From: Butyrivibrio proteoclasticus B316
GTDB taxonomy: Bacteria > Bacillota > Clostridia > Lachnospirales > Lachnospiraceae
Reading direction: 5' to 3'
DNA: 64,000 nt
NCBI RefSeq assembly: GCF_000145035.1
Contig: NC_014387.1
Coordinates: 2,408,001-2,472,000, forward strand
Within the stretch, counting starts at the first letter, position 1. Every line of letters begins with the position of its first letter. A model generated the notes under the pieces. That model saw only the letters and a list, made by a program, of their open reading frames with translations. It ran no database searches and had not been told where the DNA came from. The position numbers and the translations under genes were made by a program. Below, in pieces: positions 44,416 to 54,159 of the stretch.

Positions 44416-45591
44416 TTACTGCCTTTTGCGGTAATATGCTCCATCCTGTATCAGTGCCCCCTTATAATTTAGTTCCATCAGGTAACCCATTAACTGAGGC
44501 ACGGAAATGTCTATTCCTCTTAGATTCAAGCCCTCCAGGATCTGAGAAGACGAAACCGGAATGATATCTACTAGTTCCAATATCTCATCTTCTATAGTTT
44601 CAGGGCCTTCACTCTCCTCCCTGGATCCGAGGTTATATTGGTCTTCGTTATGATTTCGTCTTATGTCATCTGTTTTTTCACGACACCTGCTACTTCTTGC
44701 GCCCTCCCAGAGCCTTTCCAGCACATCATCTACTCCAATAGCCACGCCTGCTCCCTGACTTATGAGCAGATTGCAACCATCGCTTAGCCTGTCTGTGACT
44801 CTTCCCGGAACAGCAAGTACTTCTCTGCCCTGCTCAAGTGCTGTATCCACCGTAATCTGCGTGCCTGACTTTTCTCTTGCCTCAATGACCAGAACGACAT
44901 CCGCAAGACCGCTTATAATTCTGTTCCTCATAGGAAAGAAATTTGCTTTGGGATAAGTTCCGGGCGGAAACTCGGAAATTACGCCTCCCATTTCACATAG
45001 ATTGTTATAAATTTCCAGGTTATCCTCCGGATAGCAGATATCAACGCCGCTTCCTACAATCCCGTAGGATTTTCCTCCGGCAGCAAGAGCTGCTTTCTGG
45101 CTGATGCCATCAACGCCCCTTGCCATACCACTTATCACCTGCACGCCCGCAAGAGCCAGCCCTCGCCCAAATACTCTCGCCATGTATCTGCCGTATTCCG
45201 AACACATTCGCGCTCCGATTATAGCCACACTGGGCTTAGCCGGGTCAGGAAGTTCCCCTTTTACATATAATGCAAAAGGCGGATCCGGAATATTCTTAAG
45301 CTTATCCGGGAATCTAGAGTCTATTCTTGATATAAAAGAGATATCCTTTTTGGCAAGCTTTGCTGCCTCTTTATCAAAGTCCCATATTCTTTTAGACTGC
45401 TCAAGATTTTTAATCTGCTTATCTGTCAGAAGCCCCTTGAACTCTTTGACATCAGCCTTGTATATATCACTGCAGCTCATTCCATTGCACAAGAGCTTAT
45501 CTATACTCTTATTTCCAAGCCCCTGCACATTAAAGAGCCAATGGGCATATTCATTTTCTTTGTTTTTATTATTATCAGTCATGTTTTTCAC
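44416..45591 (-). CDS. dprA: DNA-processing protein DprA
   Basis: A 391-residue protein that loads RecA on single-stranded DNA during transformation or recombination. An N-terminal helical domain precedes the Rossmann core, with SVAIIGARMCSEYGRYMA, GVQVISGMARGVDGISQKAAL, YGIVGSGVDICYPEDN and FPMRNRIISGLADVVLVIEA. The C-terminal winged-helix domain follows a charged linker. The start is uncertain: a GTG at 45591 or an ATG at 45582, neither with a strong ribosome binding site. It follows yifB by 44 nt, a common pairing. Confidence 0.93.
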   Translation of the reverse strand: MKNMTDNNKNKENEYAHWLFNVQGLGNKSIDKLLCNGMSCSDIYKADVKEFKGLLTDKQIKNLEQSKRIWDFDKEAAKLAKKDISFISRIDSRFPDKLKNIPDPPFALYVKGELPDPAKPSVAIIGARMCSEYGRYMARVFGRGLALAGVQVISGMARGVDGISQKAALAAGGKSYGIVGSGVDICYPEDNLEIYNNLCEMGGVISEFPPGTYPKANFFPMRNRIISGLADVVLVIEAREKSGTQITVDTALEQGREVLAVPGRVTDRLSDGCNLLISQGAGVAIGVDDVLERLWEGARSSRCREKTDDIRRNHNEDQYNLGSREESEGPETIEDEILELVDIIPVSSSQILEGLNLRGIDISVPQLMGYLMELNYKGALIQDGAYYRKRQ

Positions 45592-45635
45592 TACTATACG
45601 TGCTCATCTATCCTTTCTAGTCTTCGTATTGATGA

Positions 45636-47204
45636 TCATTCCTCATTCTGATGCCAGTACTTGCCGTCAGTCATCCTATATCCGACAGCCTCCATCAGGT
45701 GTATTTTCTTAATATCCCGCGACTGGTCAATATCGGCAATAGTCCTCGCCACTCGCAGTATCTTGTGGTAAGCCCTCGCACTTAGCTCCATTGAGCAAAA
45801 AGCATTTTCAAGAAAGCTTTCCTCCTGTAATCCAAGTCTGCAAAACTTTTTAATATCAGTGGGAGTCATCTCAGAATTAAAGCGTATTTCCGTTCCTTTA
45901 AATCTTTCTTCCTGAAGTTTTCTTGCGGCAAGTACTCTTTTTCTGATGCTTGCACTAGACTCATTTACTCTTTTTGTTTTCTCGGTAAGATCAGAAATAT
46001 CGACTCTTGGCGCCTCCACACAAATATCAGTCCTGTCAAGGATAGGGCCTGAAATATGTCCAAGATATCGCCTTATATCATTGGGCGTGCACTTACATCT
46101 GTTTCTGTCAGGGTAATAGCCGCAAGGACAAGGGTTAAGAGCGCCTACTAATTGGAAATCCGCAGGATAAGTGAATTTTCCCCTGCTGCGGACAATATTT
46201 ACTTTTCTGTCCTCAATCGGTTGTCTTAAGAGATCAAGCTTGGATCTTGGAAACTCAGGCATCTCATCAAGAAACAGAACTCCTCTGTGAGAAAGAGATA
46301 TCACGCCAGGTCTCGGAATACTGCCTCCTCCAACCAGCGCATTTTCTGTAATTAAGTGATGTGGACTCATAAACGGACGTTTTGTGATAAGAGCATCATT
46401 TTCTCCCATCATTCCCGCTACTGAATATATCGTAGAAACTTCAAGACTCTCCTTTAGAGACAAAGGAGGAAGAATCGTTGGCATTCTCTTTGCCACCATG
46501 CTTTTCCCTGCACCCGGCGGCCCGACGATCAAAATGTGATGAAAGCCTGCTGCCGCTATTTCTACAGCTCTTTTGACTGCTGCCTGACCATTTATATCTG
46601 CAAAATCAAGGCTTGTTTCTTCATACTCACTCTTTCTAAAAAGCTCTTCAATGTCAACCCTGGTAGGACTTATAAGGTCATCTCTTTGATCAGGCGGTGC
46701 ATCAAGATATGCAACAGCCTCCTGAAGTGACTCCACCCCAATAATCCTGATCCCATCAATAACTGCGCCTTCTCTTGCATTCTCCTTTGGCAGGATAACT
46801 GTAGAAAAGCCTGCTTCTCTGGCCTTGATCACTATAGGGAGCGTGCCGTTTATCCTCTTAACTTCGCCGTCAAGTCCCAGTTCTCCAAGAATCATCACGC
46901 CTGTTAAGCTCTCTTCCCTGATCTCTCCCATAGCCGTTAAAATTCCGATTGCTACAGGCAGGTCTACGATGACATTTTCCTTTTTGATATCCGCCGGGGA
47001 AAGATTGATTGTGATCTTGGAAGCTGGGATAACATACCCCATATTTTTAAGTGCCACCCTGACTCTTTCTCCGGCTTCTCTGACTTCACCACTCATAAAG
47101 CCAACCATATTAAATCCCGGCAGTCCGCTGGAAACATCAACTTCCACCTGCATCAGGTAGGATGATATCCCATGTACTGCCCCTGAAACCACCGAACTAA
47201 ACAT
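45636..47204 (-). CDS. YifB/ComM-family magnesium chelatase-like AAA+ ATPase
   Basis: A 522-residue protein. The N-terminal Lon-protease-like domain (VEVDVSSGLPGFNMVGF) is followed by the Mg-chelatase AAA+ domain with Walker A LIVGPPGAGKSMVAKRMP and Walker B GVLFLDEMPEF. A conserved Cys set NPCPCGYYPDRNRCKC comes next, then a C-terminal helical domain. ComM, the studied relative, is a helicase that promotes branch migration in natural transformation. Adjacent dprA and the pilT gene upstream make a DNA-uptake link plausible (inference). AGAGG lies six nt before the ATG. Confidence 0.92.
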   Translation of the reverse strand: MFSSVVSGAVHGISSYLMQVEVDVSSGLPGFNMVGFMSGEVREAGERVRVALKNMGYVIPASKITINLSPADIKKENVIVDLPVAIGILTAMGEIREESLTGVMILGELGLDGEVKRINGTLPIVIKAREAGFSTVILPKENAREGAVIDGIRIIGVESLQEAVAYLDAPPDQRDDLISPTRVDIEELFRKSEYEETSLDFADINGQAAVKRAVEIAAAGFHHILIVGPPGAGKSMVAKRMPTILPPLSLKESLEVSTIYSVAGMMGENDALITKRPFMSPHHLITENALVGGGSIPRPGVISLSHRGVLFLDEMPEFPRSKLDLLRQPIEDRKVNIVRSRGKFTYPADFQLVGALNPCPCGYYPDRNRCKCTPNDIRRYLGHISGPILDRTDICVEAPRVDISDLTEKTKRVNESSASIRKRVLAARKLQEERFKGTEIRFNSEMTPTDIKKFCRLGLQEESFLENAFCSMELSARAYHKILRVARTIADIDQSRDIKKIHLMEAVGYRMTDGKYWHQNEE

Positions 47205-47284
47205 CTAAATCCTCTCTTGCATATTTTTCTCTTTTTCCGGTAAAACAGGTAATCGCCGGAAAAATCGCGCATAGACAAAAAAAT

Positions 47285-47310
47285 CGACCTGCCAATTATA
47301 TAGCAGGTCG
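47285..47310 (-). terminator. Rho-independent terminator after pilT
   Basis: The perfect 8-bp arms CGACCTGC (47285-47292) and GCAGGTCG (47303-47310) are followed on the minus strand by ATTTTTTTG. It separates pilT from yifB. Confidence 0.88.
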
Positions 47311-47330
47311 TTTCAAAAAATCTTTGCGAT

Positions 47331-47362
47331 TTTCTTAAGATTTCTTTAAGATTTTCTTAAGA
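47331..47362. repeat. Three short direct repeats directly after pilT
   Basis: TTCTTAAGAT, TTCTTTAAGAT and TTCTTAAGAT follow one another with TT spacers, immediately beyond the pilT stop codon and before the terminator. Confidence 0.5.
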
Positions 47363-47365
47363 TGG

Positions 47366-48427
47366 TCATCTCAGCATCTTCATTTGCATTGTATCAGGAT
47401 CCTGAGCAAACTGAATAGCCATTTCTCTTGATATCTTCTGAGCCCTGTATAATTCCAGGATAGCATCATCCATAGATATCATTCCCAGTTTACGGTTAGT
47501 CTGCATTACAGTTATGAGCTGATGTGACTTACCTTCTCTAATAAGGTTACGAACAGCGCTGTTAACATGAAGTACTTCAAAGGCTGCAATTCTGGAGACT
47601 CCATCATTTGTAGGGATCAGCTGTTGTGAAATAATAGCTTCCAAAACACTTGCAAGCTGGATTCTGATCTGTTGCTGCTGGTGAGATGGAAATACATCTA
47701 TAAGTCTGTCTACTGTGTTGCTGGCACCTATTGTATGTACTGTTGATAAAACAAGGTGACCTGTTTCTGCCGCAGTTATGGCAGTACTGATAGTTTCAAG
47801 GTCTCTCATCTCTCCCACAAGGATAACATCAGGATCTTCTCTAAGAGCGGCCCTTAGCGCATTGGCATAGGTATTTGAGTCAGTGCCGATTTCTCTTTGG
47901 TTTACAATTGACATCCTATGCTGATAAGTAAACTCAATAGGATCCTCAAGGGTAATAACATGCGCTTCTCTGTTATTATTGATAAGATCAATGATCGAAG
48001 CAAGCGTAGTAGACTTACCGCTTCCGGTAGGACCGGTTACAAGAACCAGTCCTCTTTTCTTTTTGTAAAGTTCACTAACACCTTCAGGAATCCCAAGGCT
48101 GTCAGCAGAAGGAATTTCAGATGCAACAACTCTGAAGGCCATAGCTATAGAGCCTCTTTGCTTGAACACATTAAGTCTGTATCTGCCGACTCCGCGGATA
48201 GAAAAAGACATATCGTGCTGGCCGATTTCTTCAAGCTTTTCAAGCTGCTTCTCAGACATGATTTCCTGCGCAATTGCCAGGGTATCAGGAGGAAGCATCT
48301 TGCCAAAGTTCTCCATAGCAATAAGCTTGCCATTTAATCTCATCTTCGGCGGAAGACCAACAGTTACATGTACATCAGATGCTCCATTTTCTTTTGCTTC
48401 TCTTAAGATATCTTCAATAATTGACAT
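47366..48427 (-). CDS. pilT: Type IV pilus retraction ATPase PilT
   Basis: A 353-residue hexameric secretion-type ATPase. An N-terminal PAS-like domain begins MSIIEDILREAKENGASDVH. The core has Walker A GPTGSGKSTTLASIID, the Asp box ITLEDPIEF, Walker B DVILVGEMRDLETI and the His box TGHLVLSTVHT. The C-terminal motif in ELYRAQKISRE is close to the retraction AIRNLIRE region (AVRNLIREGKSHQ is present). It powers retraction of type IV pili for twitching or DNA uptake. No other pilus gene is in the window. GAGGGG lies eight nt before the ATG. Confidence 0.93.
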   Translation of the reverse strand: MSIIEDILREAKENGASDVHVTVGLPPKMRLNGKLIAMENFGKMLPPDTLAIAQEIMSEKQLEKLEEIGQHDMSFSIRGVGRYRLNVFKQRGSIAMAFRVVASEIPSADSLGIPEGVSELYKKKRGLVLVTGPTGSGKSTTLASIIDLINNNREAHVITLEDPIEFTYQHRMSIVNQREIGTDSNTYANALRAALREDPDVILVGEMRDLETISTAITAAETGHLVLSTVHTIGASNTVDRLIDVFPSHQQQQIRIQLASVLEAIISQQLIPTNDGVSRIAAFEVLHVNSAVRNLIREGKSHQLITVMQTNRKLGMISMDDAILELYRAQKISREMAIQFAQDPDTMQMKMLR

Positions 48428-48506
48428 ACTAGCTTCCCCTCATGAAAAGTGATTATCAATATATAGAATTAATTATGACGTCAAAAGAGAAAAAAATCAA
48501 ATCCTA

Positions 48507-49100
48507 TCATGTAAGTTCATCTAAAGTATTTCCATAAGATGAAAGAAATTCATTAACAAAGTCCAACACCTCAGGAAGCTCCTGATAAAGGCTTCTGATG
48601 GACTTACCGGTGCTCTCCTTGGCAGTTCTAAACTCTGCATTTCCTACATTCACTTCGCTGATACACTTAATAAGCGCAGAAAGCTTATCTGCTGCCTTGA
48701 CAAGCTTTCTGATATATTTATCCTCCTCTGTATCTGAAGGAACAAAAATTTCCTCATAGGTAGGTCTCATATCATCAGGTAGTTTATCTAAAAGCTTACT
48801 GTCAGCAAGAGCCTCAACCTCTTTGTAGGCATGCTTGAGGTCAGAGTTAAAGTACTTGACCGGTGTAGGCATATCTCCTGTGATTATCTCAGAAGCATCA
48901 TGATATAAGCCTATAAGTGCTGCCTTGTTGGCATCAAGATGCTTGCCATATCTCAAATTACCTATTGTGCAAAGAGCATGCGCGATCATAGCAACCTCCA
49001 TTGAATGCTCGCACAGATTCTCCTGCCTTGTATTTCTCATAAGTGCCCATCTATCGATATATTTCATTCTGGATATAAGGGCAAAAAAGTTGTAGTTCAT
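48507..49100 (-). CDS. HD-domain 5'-deoxynucleotidase (YfbR-like)
   Basis: A 197-residue HD-domain phosphohydrolase. It starts MNYNFFALISRMKYIDRWAL and has RNTRQENLCEHSMEVAM with the first metal ligand His and the HD pair in LIGLYHDASEIITGDMP, plus a later Asp in LVKAADKLSAL. This matches YfbR, which removes phosphate from deoxyribonucleoside 5'-monophosphates. GAGG lies seven to eight nt before the ATG at 49100. The gene starts 14 nt after the pepF stop and is probably co-transcribed with it. Confidence 0.88.
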   Translation of the reverse strand: MNYNFFALISRMKYIDRWALMRNTRQENLCEHSMEVAMIAHALCTIGNLRYGKHLDANKAALIGLYHDASEIITGDMPTPVKYFNSDLKHAYKEVEALADSKLLDKLPDDMRPTYEEIFVPSDTEEDKYIRKLVKAADKLSALIKCISEVNVGNAEFRTAKESTGKSIRSLYQELPEVLDFVNEFLSSYGNTLDELT

Positions 49101-49114
49101 ATATATTCCTCTTT

Positions 49115-50911
49115 TCACATCAGAGTTTCAATTTCGTCAATTATACTTCCAATGTAGTCAATCGTATCGAGAAGAGCTGCGTCAGTTGTCACGTCAACAC
49201 CTGCCATTTTGGCAAATTCTACAGGATCCACACTTCCGCCTGCCGCAAGAGTCTTTTTCCAATCTTCTACTGCAGGAGCACCTTCCCTACGGATTCTCTT
49301 CATCACCTGAGTTGCAACTGTAAGGCTTGCACTGTAGCTATAGGAATAAAGTCCCATATAGTAATGAGGCTGACGCATCCATGTAAGCTCGCAGCCATCA
49401 GTAAGCTCCACTTCATCGCCCCAGAATTTCTCCAAAACGCCTCTGAATATTTCACAAAGTGTCTCGCATGGAACTGCCTCTCCCTTGTCAACACGCTTAT
49501 AAACCTCTCTCTGGTAAGCCGCCTCTAAAAGGTGAGTAACAAAATTGTGATAGTATGTATTTGAAATCTGTGAAGCAAGTACCCATCTGCGGAAACGCTT
49601 ATCATCTTTATTCTGTTCCTTGAGATACTCTGCCATAATAAGCTCGTTGATAGTAGAAGGAGCCTCTACAACATACTGAGAGCACTCATTGTCAAAATAA
49701 CTCTGATTCTGCTGACAGGAATAGAAATGGCCTGCATGTCCAAGTTCATGGGCAAGAGTAAACACGTCACTCATACGCTCATTCCAGGATAAAAGAATAA
49801 ATGACCCTCTCCTGTAGGGACTAGCGCAGAATCCGCCTGTAGACTTTCCTATATTCTGGGCAAAATCAATCCATCTCTCATCATACGCTCTTTTCAGCAT
49901 TTCCTGATATTCAGGTCCCATGATGGAAAGACCATCCAAAATGTATTCTTTGGACTTTTCTATAGTTACCTTAGGGTTATACTCAGGATCAAGCGGGAGC
50001 TTAAGATCTGCATAGGTCATTTTATCAAGGTTATGAGCCTTCTTTATAAGTCTTGCAAACTTGCGCATATGTGGCGCCAACTTGTCCATTATAAGATCAA
50101 TCTGGCGGTCATACATTTCTCTTGTGACCTTCTGATTAAACAGAAGATGATCAAATACACTGTCAAAGTGCCGAAGCTCAGATACAAGCTTCTCAGAGCG
50201 AACCTTAGCCCCATACTGGCCTGCTGTAGTATACTTATATTCACCAAGCTTATCTGAAAAGGCTTTAAATGCCGCTCTTCTGACCTCTGTATCCTCTTCG
50301 TACTCATAATCATCCTCAAAAAGAGAATAACCAAGCGGATATTTCCTGCCATTAACCTCAAAGTCAGGGAATTTAATATCTGCAAGTTTGGTCTGCTCAT
50401 ACATCTGATATGGAGCGCTAAACACCTCCCCAAGTGATGCCATCACTTTTTCAGATTCTGCATTTAACATGTGTGGCTTAAATCTCAGCACATCCTTGAG
50501 GTAATTCTTGCCTATAGTAGCGCTCTCGATTGCCTCTTTGAGCACGTTCTCAGGAAGCTCTGCAAGTTCACTGTCGATAAAAGAAAGCCTTGCAAGCTCC
50601 TTCATATACTCGCCGGTAACAAATCCGTCCAGCTTATTCATCTCTGCATCAGTATAATCCACAGAAAGATTAAGACTTGTATAATTGGAAACCCTGTCTA
50701 CTCCGATCAAAAACTCGTTGTACTTATCGAGGCAGGCATTTATCTTATCTTTGTCTGATAGCTGTCCCTTGTACTCTTTTTCTATATCAGCACTTAACCT
50801 TTTCATTCTGTCAAGCTCTGCCAGCATGTCTTCCTTGGTCTTGAAAATAAGAGAAGTGTCCCATTTAAGCTTTTCTTCAACTTCACTTCTCTTCTTGAGT
50901 GTCTCTGCCAT
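49115..50911 (-). CDS. pepF: Oligoendopeptidase F (M3 family zinc peptidase)
   Basis: A 598-residue cytoplasmic metallopeptidase that cuts short peptides. The N-terminal M3 helical domain starts LKKRSEVEEKLKWDTSLIF. The zinc site is FTLAHELGHAGHFYS (HELGH), with the third ligand in the EAPSTINELIMAEYL segment. It is family-typical in length and has no signal peptide. GGAGG lies just upstream of the ATG. It is followed by the YfbR-like gene. Confidence 0.94.
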   Translation of the reverse strand: MAETLKKRSEVEEKLKWDTSLIFKTKEDMLAELDRMKRLSADIEKEYKGQLSDKDKINACLDKYNEFLIGVDRVSNYTSLNLSVDYTDAEMNKLDGFVTGEYMKELARLSFIDSELAELPENVLKEAIESATIGKNYLKDVLRFKPHMLNAESEKVMASLGEVFSAPYQMYEQTKLADIKFPDFEVNGRKYPLGYSLFEDDYEYEEDTEVRRAAFKAFSDKLGEYKYTTAGQYGAKVRSEKLVSELRHFDSVFDHLLFNQKVTREMYDRQIDLIMDKLAPHMRKFARLIKKAHNLDKMTYADLKLPLDPEYNPKVTIEKSKEYILDGLSIMGPEYQEMLKRAYDERWIDFAQNIGKSTGGFCASPYRRGSFILLSWNERMSDVFTLAHELGHAGHFYSCQQNQSYFDNECSQYVVEAPSTINELIMAEYLKEQNKDDKRFRRWVLASQISNTYYHNFVTHLLEAAYQREVYKRVDKGEAVPCETLCEIFRGVLEKFWGDEVELTDGCELTWMRQPHYYMGLYSYSYSASLTVATQVMKRIRREGAPAVEDWKKTLAAGGSVDPVEFAKMAGVDVTTDAALLDTIDYIGSIIDEIETLM

Positions 50912-50981
50912 ATAATCCCTCCGATATAAAATTAGTTTAAATAAGGCGCAAGCCTAAGTCCCGGTTTGCGCCTGGTATTTA

Positions 50982-52151
50982 TTAGAATAAAAAATCAGCC
51001 ATTACTGTGTTACTGACATCCATACCCGTTTCTGTCAGACGGATATGATCACCGTTTTGTTCCAATAATTCTTCTGAAATGTACTTCTCAATTATTTTAC
51101 CATAAACATCGTAAATGTCTCTTCCAAACAGACTTTTAAATTCAGAAATACTAACCCCTTCAACGAGGCGAAGCCCCAGAAACATAAACTCTTCCATACA
51201 ATCAGAACGAGATAATTTCTCAAATTCTGTTCTGAGCTGATGAAATTTATCCAAGAAGGAAGTATTATCAAGAAGAATACTCTGATACAAGTTAAAATCC
51301 GAAATATTCTTCCATCTGGAATCATCTGTCATACTGGATGCCCCCAGTCCAAGTCCCAGATAATTTCCTCGTCTCCAGTAGACTTTATTGTGGTAGCATT
51401 CGCATGTTTTGTCGCCATCACTGCCCTTAGCATAATTGGAGATCTCATATCTGTGGTATCCGTTCTGAGCAAGAAATCTCCTGGTCTCATGATACATCTG
51501 CCTGTCAGTATCTTCATCAGGCAGGTTCAGATCCATATCATAAAAAGGAGTTCCCTCCTCGACTATCAGGCTATAAGCCGAAATATGCTCAGGTCCCAGA
51601 CTGACCACCTTCTCAAGTGTTTCCATATACGAATCCATAGTTTGGTCAGGAAGCGCACTCATAATATCAATATTGATATTGTCAAATCCAGCCTTTCTGG
51701 CATTTGCAAAAGTTTCATAGAACATAGCGGAATTGTGAGCTCTTCCAATTTTCTTAAGCTCTCCGTCATTTAAAGACTGTGCTCCAATACTGATCCTGTT
51801 TATCCCGGCTCTTCTGTAATCCGTAAGCTTATCCAAAATAGCTGATGCCGGATTAACTTCAATACTGATCTCGGCATTAACATCTACTTGAAAGTTCTCT
51901 CTGATGTGCTCAAGTGTATTACATATATGCGCCGAATCCACAAAGCTTGGAGTTCCTCCTCCAAAGAAAATACTCTTTATCGTGAAATCTCTGTAACTAT
52001 TGCAAGCCATAGCTATCTCGGCATCAAGTGCATTGAAATAGCTTTTTATTTCTCCGGCCTTACAATTAAATGACAAAAAGTCGCAGTAAAGACATTTCCT
52101 GACGCAAAAAGGAACATGGATATATAATGATAATTCTTTTCCCATAATCAT
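50982..52151 (-). CDS. hemW: HemW-family radical SAM protein
   Basis: A 389-residue radical SAM protein. The N-terminus MGKELSLYIHVPFCVRKC carries the CX3CX2C cluster motif continued by LYCDF. FFGGGTPSFVD, EVNPAS and the C-terminal HemW domain (FMFLGLRLVEGVSISEF) follow. HemW proteins insert haem into target enzymes and are often misnamed oxygen-independent coproporphyrinogen oxidase. The order lepA-hemW is common in Firmicutes. The ATG at 52151 or 52145 is possible; no strong ribosome binding site is visible, so coupling with lepA is likely. Confidence 0.9.
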   Translation of the reverse strand: MIMGKELSLYIHVPFCVRKCLYCDFLSFNCKAGEIKSYFNALDAEIAMACNSYRDFTIKSIFFGGGTPSFVDSAHICNTLEHIRENFQVDVNAEISIEVNPASAILDKLTDYRRAGINRISIGAQSLNDGELKKIGRAHNSAMFYETFANARKAGFDNINIDIMSALPDQTMDSYMETLEKVVSLGPEHISAYSLIVEEGTPFYDMDLNLPDEDTDRQMYHETRRFLAQNGYHRYEISNYAKGSDGDKTCECYHNKVYWRRGNYLGLGLGASSMTDDSRWKNISDFNLYQSILLDNTSFLDKFHQLRTEFEKLSRSDCMEEFMFLGLRLVEGVSISEFKSLFGRDIYDVYGKIIEKYISEELLEQNGDHIRLTETGMDVSNTVMADFLF

Positions 52152-52163
52152 AAATACTAAAGA

Positions 52164-53975
52164 TCAATCTGTATTATCAAGCTTGAGTACGCTAAGGAAT
52201 GCTGACTGTGGAACTTCAACATTACCGATCTGGCGCATCTTCTTTTTACCCTCTTTCTGTTTCTCAAGAAGCTTCTTCTTACGGGAGATGTCACCGCCAT
52301 AGCACTTGGCAAGCACGTCTTTTCTATAAGCCTTGACTGTTTCTCTGGCGATTACCTTGCCTCCGACAGCTGCCTGAATAGGGATCTCGAACATATGCCT
52401 TGGAATCTCATCCTTGAGCTTCTCACACATCTTACGTCCTCTCTCGTAAGCACCATCCTTGTGAACTATGAATGAAAGGGCATCAACCTCTTCCCTGTTG
52501 ATCAGGATATCAAGCTTAACAAGGTCAGATTTCTCATATCCCTTGAGTTCGTAATCAAATGAAGCATAGCCTCTTGATCTTGATTTGAGAGCGTCAAAGA
52601 AATCATAAATGATCTCATTAAGTGGAAGCTCATACTTGAGAATAGCTCTGGACTGCTCGATGTAGTCAGTACTAAGGTATTTGCCTCTTCTCTCCTGGCA
52701 CAGCTGCATGATTGCACCAACATAGTCAGTTGTAACCATAATCTCGCCGTTAACAATAGGCTCTTCCATATATTCAATCTCAGATGGATCAGGAAGGTTA
52801 GTTGGGTTAGTAAGGTCAAAGCATGTTCCATCTGTCTTGTGAACCTTGTAAACAACGGAAGGTGCTGTAGTAACAAGGTTAAGGTCGTATTCTCTTTCAA
52901 GTCTCTCCTGGATAACTTCAAGGTGAAGAAGTCCAAGGAAACCAGCTCTAAATCCAAAGCCAAGAGCCTGTGAAGTCTCTGGCTCATAGAATAAAGATGC
53001 ATCGTTGAGCTGGAGCTTCTCAAGGGCATCACGAAGGTCTGAATAGTGAGCAGAATCTGCTGGGTAAAGGCCGCAGTAAACCATAGGCATTACCTTCTTG
53101 TAACCAGGAAGTGCCTCTAAGCATGGGTTAGCAAGGTCTGTTACAGTATCACCAACTCGTGTATCCTGAATATTCTTGATGGAAGCGGTGAAATATCCTA
53201 CATCACCTGCAGAAAGCTCATCACTTGCAATAAATCTTCCAGGGCCAAAGTATCCAACCTCTACAACATCAGCCTCAGCATCAGTTGCCATGAATTTAAC
53301 CTTCATGCCCTTTCTGATAACACCGTCTCTTACACGAACAAATACAATAACTCCTCTGTAGGAATCGTAAATACTATCGAAAATAAGCGCCTTAAGAGTG
53401 CCATTTGGATCTCCTACAGGAGCTGGAATCTTGTGAACAACAGCCTCAAGTACGTCCTCGATACCGATGCCATTTTTGGCAGAAATAAGAGGTGCATCCT
53501 GAGCTTCGATTCCGATAACATCCTCGATTTCATCCTTAACCTCCTGTGGCTGAGCACTTGGAAGGTCAATCTTGTTGATAACAGGAAATACATCAAGGTC
53601 GTGGTCAAGAGCCATATATACGTTGGCAAGAGTCTGCGCCTCAACACCCTGAGTAGCATCTACTACGAGGATAGCTCCGTCACAGGCTGCAAGAGATCTT
53701 GAAACCTCATATCCAAAGTCAACATGACCTGGTGTATCGATCATGTTAAAGGTATATTCCTGTCCGTCCCTGGCCTTGTAGATCATTCTGACAGCCTGTG
53801 ACTTGATTGTGATCCCTCTCTCACGCTCTATATCCATATTATCAAGAACCTGGTTCTGCATCTCTCTAAGAGTAAGCACACCTGTTTTCTCTATCATTCT
53901 GTCTGCCAGTGTGGACTTACCATGATCTATATGTGCAACGATACAAAAATTTCTGATTTTATTCTGATCTGCCAA
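52164..53975 (-). CDS. lepA: Translation elongation factor 4 (LepA)
   Basis: A 603-residue translational GTPase with the EF-G-like domain order but the LepA-specific C-terminus. G1 is [13 protein letters not shown], followed by [20 protein letters not shown] and [10 protein letters not shown]. The C-terminal segment ends [21 protein letters not shown]. It acts on stalled or mis-translocated ribosomes. I chose the TTG at 53975, which gives the family's usual start ([17 protein letters not shown]) with GAGG nine nt upstream; another TTG at 53990 overlaps that site. Confidence 0.96.
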   Translation of the reverse strand: MADQNKIRNFCIVAHIDHGKSTLADRMIEKTGVLTLREMQNQVLDNMDIERERGITIKSQAVRMIYKARDGQEYTFNMIDTPGHVDFGYEVSRSLAACDGAILVVDATQGVEAQTLANVYMALDHDLDVFPVINKIDLPSAQPQEVKDEIEDVIGIEAQDAPLISAKNGIGIEDVLEAVVHKIPAPVGDPNGTLKALIFDSIYDSYRGVIVFVRVRDGVIRKGMKVKFMATDAEADVVEVGYFGPGRFIASDELSAGDVGYFTASIKNIQDTRVGDTVTDLANPCLEALPGYKKVMPMVYCGLYPADSAHYSDLRDALEKLQLNDASLFYEPETSQALGFGFRAGFLGLLHLEVIQERLEREYDLNLVTTAPSVVYKVHKTDGTCFDLTNPTNLPDPSEIEYMEEPIVNGEIMVTTDYVGAIMQLCQERRGKYLSTDYIEQSRAILKYELPLNEIIYDFFDALKSRSRGYASFDYELKGYEKSDLVKLDILINREEVDALSFIVHKDGAYERGRKMCEKLKDEIPRHMFEIPIQAAVGGKVIARETVKAYRKDVLAKCYGGDISRKKKLLEKQKEGKKKMRQIGNVEVPQSAFLSVLKLDNTD

Positions 53976-54062
53976 ATTTATATTCCTCAATTCCTATAAT
54001 TTATTCATGCAAAAATGAAAATTGCCCACAACATCATACCATGTAAGCACCTAAAAATCCAC

Positions 54063-54127
54063 CAAAAGAAAGGGCGCTCATTCTAATGGAATCCGTGACA
54101 TTTTCACATAGAACGCCCCTTCTTTTG
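54063..54127 (-). terminator. Terminator hairpin after the secreted repeat protein gene
   Basis: CAAAAGAAAGGGCG (54063-54076) pairs with CGCCCCTTCTTTTG (54114-54127), 13 of 14 positions, around a 37-nt loop. It lies 33 nt past the stop of the secreted protein gene and upstream of lepA. Confidence 0.75.
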
Positions 54128-54159
54128 CTAGTCTCTATTCAATTATTGCGACGTGATAA

